From contig NZ_JAAAMT010000002.1 of the NCBI RefSeq assembly GCF_009905435.1, forward strand, positions 186,001 to 250,000: DNA of 64,000 bases, in the 5' to 3' direction. Made by a program: the position numbers and the translations under genes. This DNA comes from Pseudomonas sp. R5(2019). GTDB lineage: Bacteria > Pseudomonadota > Gammaproteobacteria > Pseudomonadales > Pseudomonadaceae. Every line of letters begins with the position of its first letter. The stretch's first letter is position 1. Positions 63,758 through 64,000 of the stretch are shown here, piece after piece. A model generated the notes under the pieces. It worked only from the letters and a program-made list of their open reading frames with translations, did not search any database and was not told the DNA's origin.

Positions 63758-64000
63758 TCAGTCTTCACGGTACCGACGCAGCTTCAACTGCTTACCGGCC
63801 ACGCGAGTGTCCTTGAGCTTGGTCAACAGACGCTCCAGACCCTCTTCCGGCAGCTCGACCAGGCTGAAGCTGTCGCGCACCTGAATGCGGCCGATCGCTT
63901 CGCGGGCCAGGCCGCCTTCGTTGAGGATGGCACCCAGCAGGTTTTTCGCGGCGATGCCGTCGCGAGCACCCAGGGCGGTACGGCAGCGAGCACGGCCTTC
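63758..64000 (-). CDS. deaD: DEAD-box RNA helicase, C-terminal DbpA-like domain (5' end outside window)
   Basis: Last 80 codons plus stop of a gene entering from the right edge. The residues RTALGARDGIAAKNLLGAI, NEGGLAREAIGRIQVRDSFSLVELPEE and VAGKQLKLRRYRED match the DbpA/CsdA RNA-binding domain at the end of DeaD-type helicases, which remodel structured RNA during cold or ribosome assembly. Helicase core motifs lie outside the window. Confidence 0.88.
   Translation of the reverse strand, partial: EGRARCRTALGARDGIAAKNLLGAILNEGGLAREAIGRIQVRDSFSLVELPEEGLERLLTKLKDTRVAGKQLKLRRYRED

Overview
The window looks like chromosome of a fluorescent Pseudomonas (P. putida / P. fluorescens group). The evidence is high GC, Pseudomonas-type REP palindromes in many intergenic gaps, and a gene order (xdhBC-guaD, gclR, uraH, puuE-uraD-alc-allA-puuD, gcl-hyi-glxR-ttuD-pyk, ccmABCDEFGHI) that I recognise from P. 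putida-type genomes. No rRNA, tRNA or CRISPR was seen. The window starts inside xdhB and ends inside a DEAD-box helicase gene.

Region 1 (1-29.5 kb) is an almost complete route from guanine/xanthine to pyruvate. XdhB/XdhC and GuaD make urate. PuuD (membrane urate oxidase with a cytochrome c tail), UraH and UraD make allantoin. PuuE, Alc and AllA open it to glyoxylate plus two ureas. Gcl, GlxR, Hyi, TtuD and Pyk carry glyoxylate to glycerate, phosphoglycerate and pyruvate. Purine permeases of two NCS2 subfamilies, two Tsx-like outer-membrane channels, an aquaporin and a urea transporter supply transport. A GntR/FCD repressor (GclR type) lies in the cluster, and a 10-bp palindrome TTGTATACAA or a close variant occurs twice in each of three divergent promoter regions (gclR/permease, uraH/puuE, glcG/gcl), pointing to one regulon. 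An unrelated 804-residue protein that may be a TULIP/P47-like protein with Ig-like repeats interrupts this block at 8.1-10.5 kb.

Region 2 (29.5-35.2 kb) is accessory DNA. A divergent HTH-Fic gene sits between two approximately 0.46-0.5 kb direct repeats. Each repeat encodes the same 100-residue DUF3077-like protein, carries a leader with two mutually exclusive hairpins, and ends in an array of TGGCCGAAT motifs. Next come two short Rhs-type polymorphic toxin genes, one frameshifted. They are separated by a duplicated 5' fragment of the neighbouring potassium-channel gene, which records a recent cassette duplication.

Region 3 (35.2-53.8 kb) is mixed metabolism: a sulfate-binding protein, an aldehyde dehydrogenase, a YdiJ-type FAD/Fe-S dehydrogenase, LysR regulators, a SAM methyltransferase, a toxin-first HigBA-like pair, a gamma-glutamyl-polyamine operon (puuB-puuR-puuA), a decayed IS4-type transposase, a glutathione transferase, a Sad/PtrR-like pair, a truncated haemoglobin and small envelope proteins.

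Region 4 (53.9-64 kb) is the cytochrome c maturation operon ccmABCDEFGHI on the minus strand, diverging from a fliK-like/flhB-like pair. After these come a MITE-like inverted-repeat element, a 5'-truncated DUF6708-like remnant and the 3' end of a deaD-type helicase gene. Functions are assigned from remembered family motifs; no database search was run.
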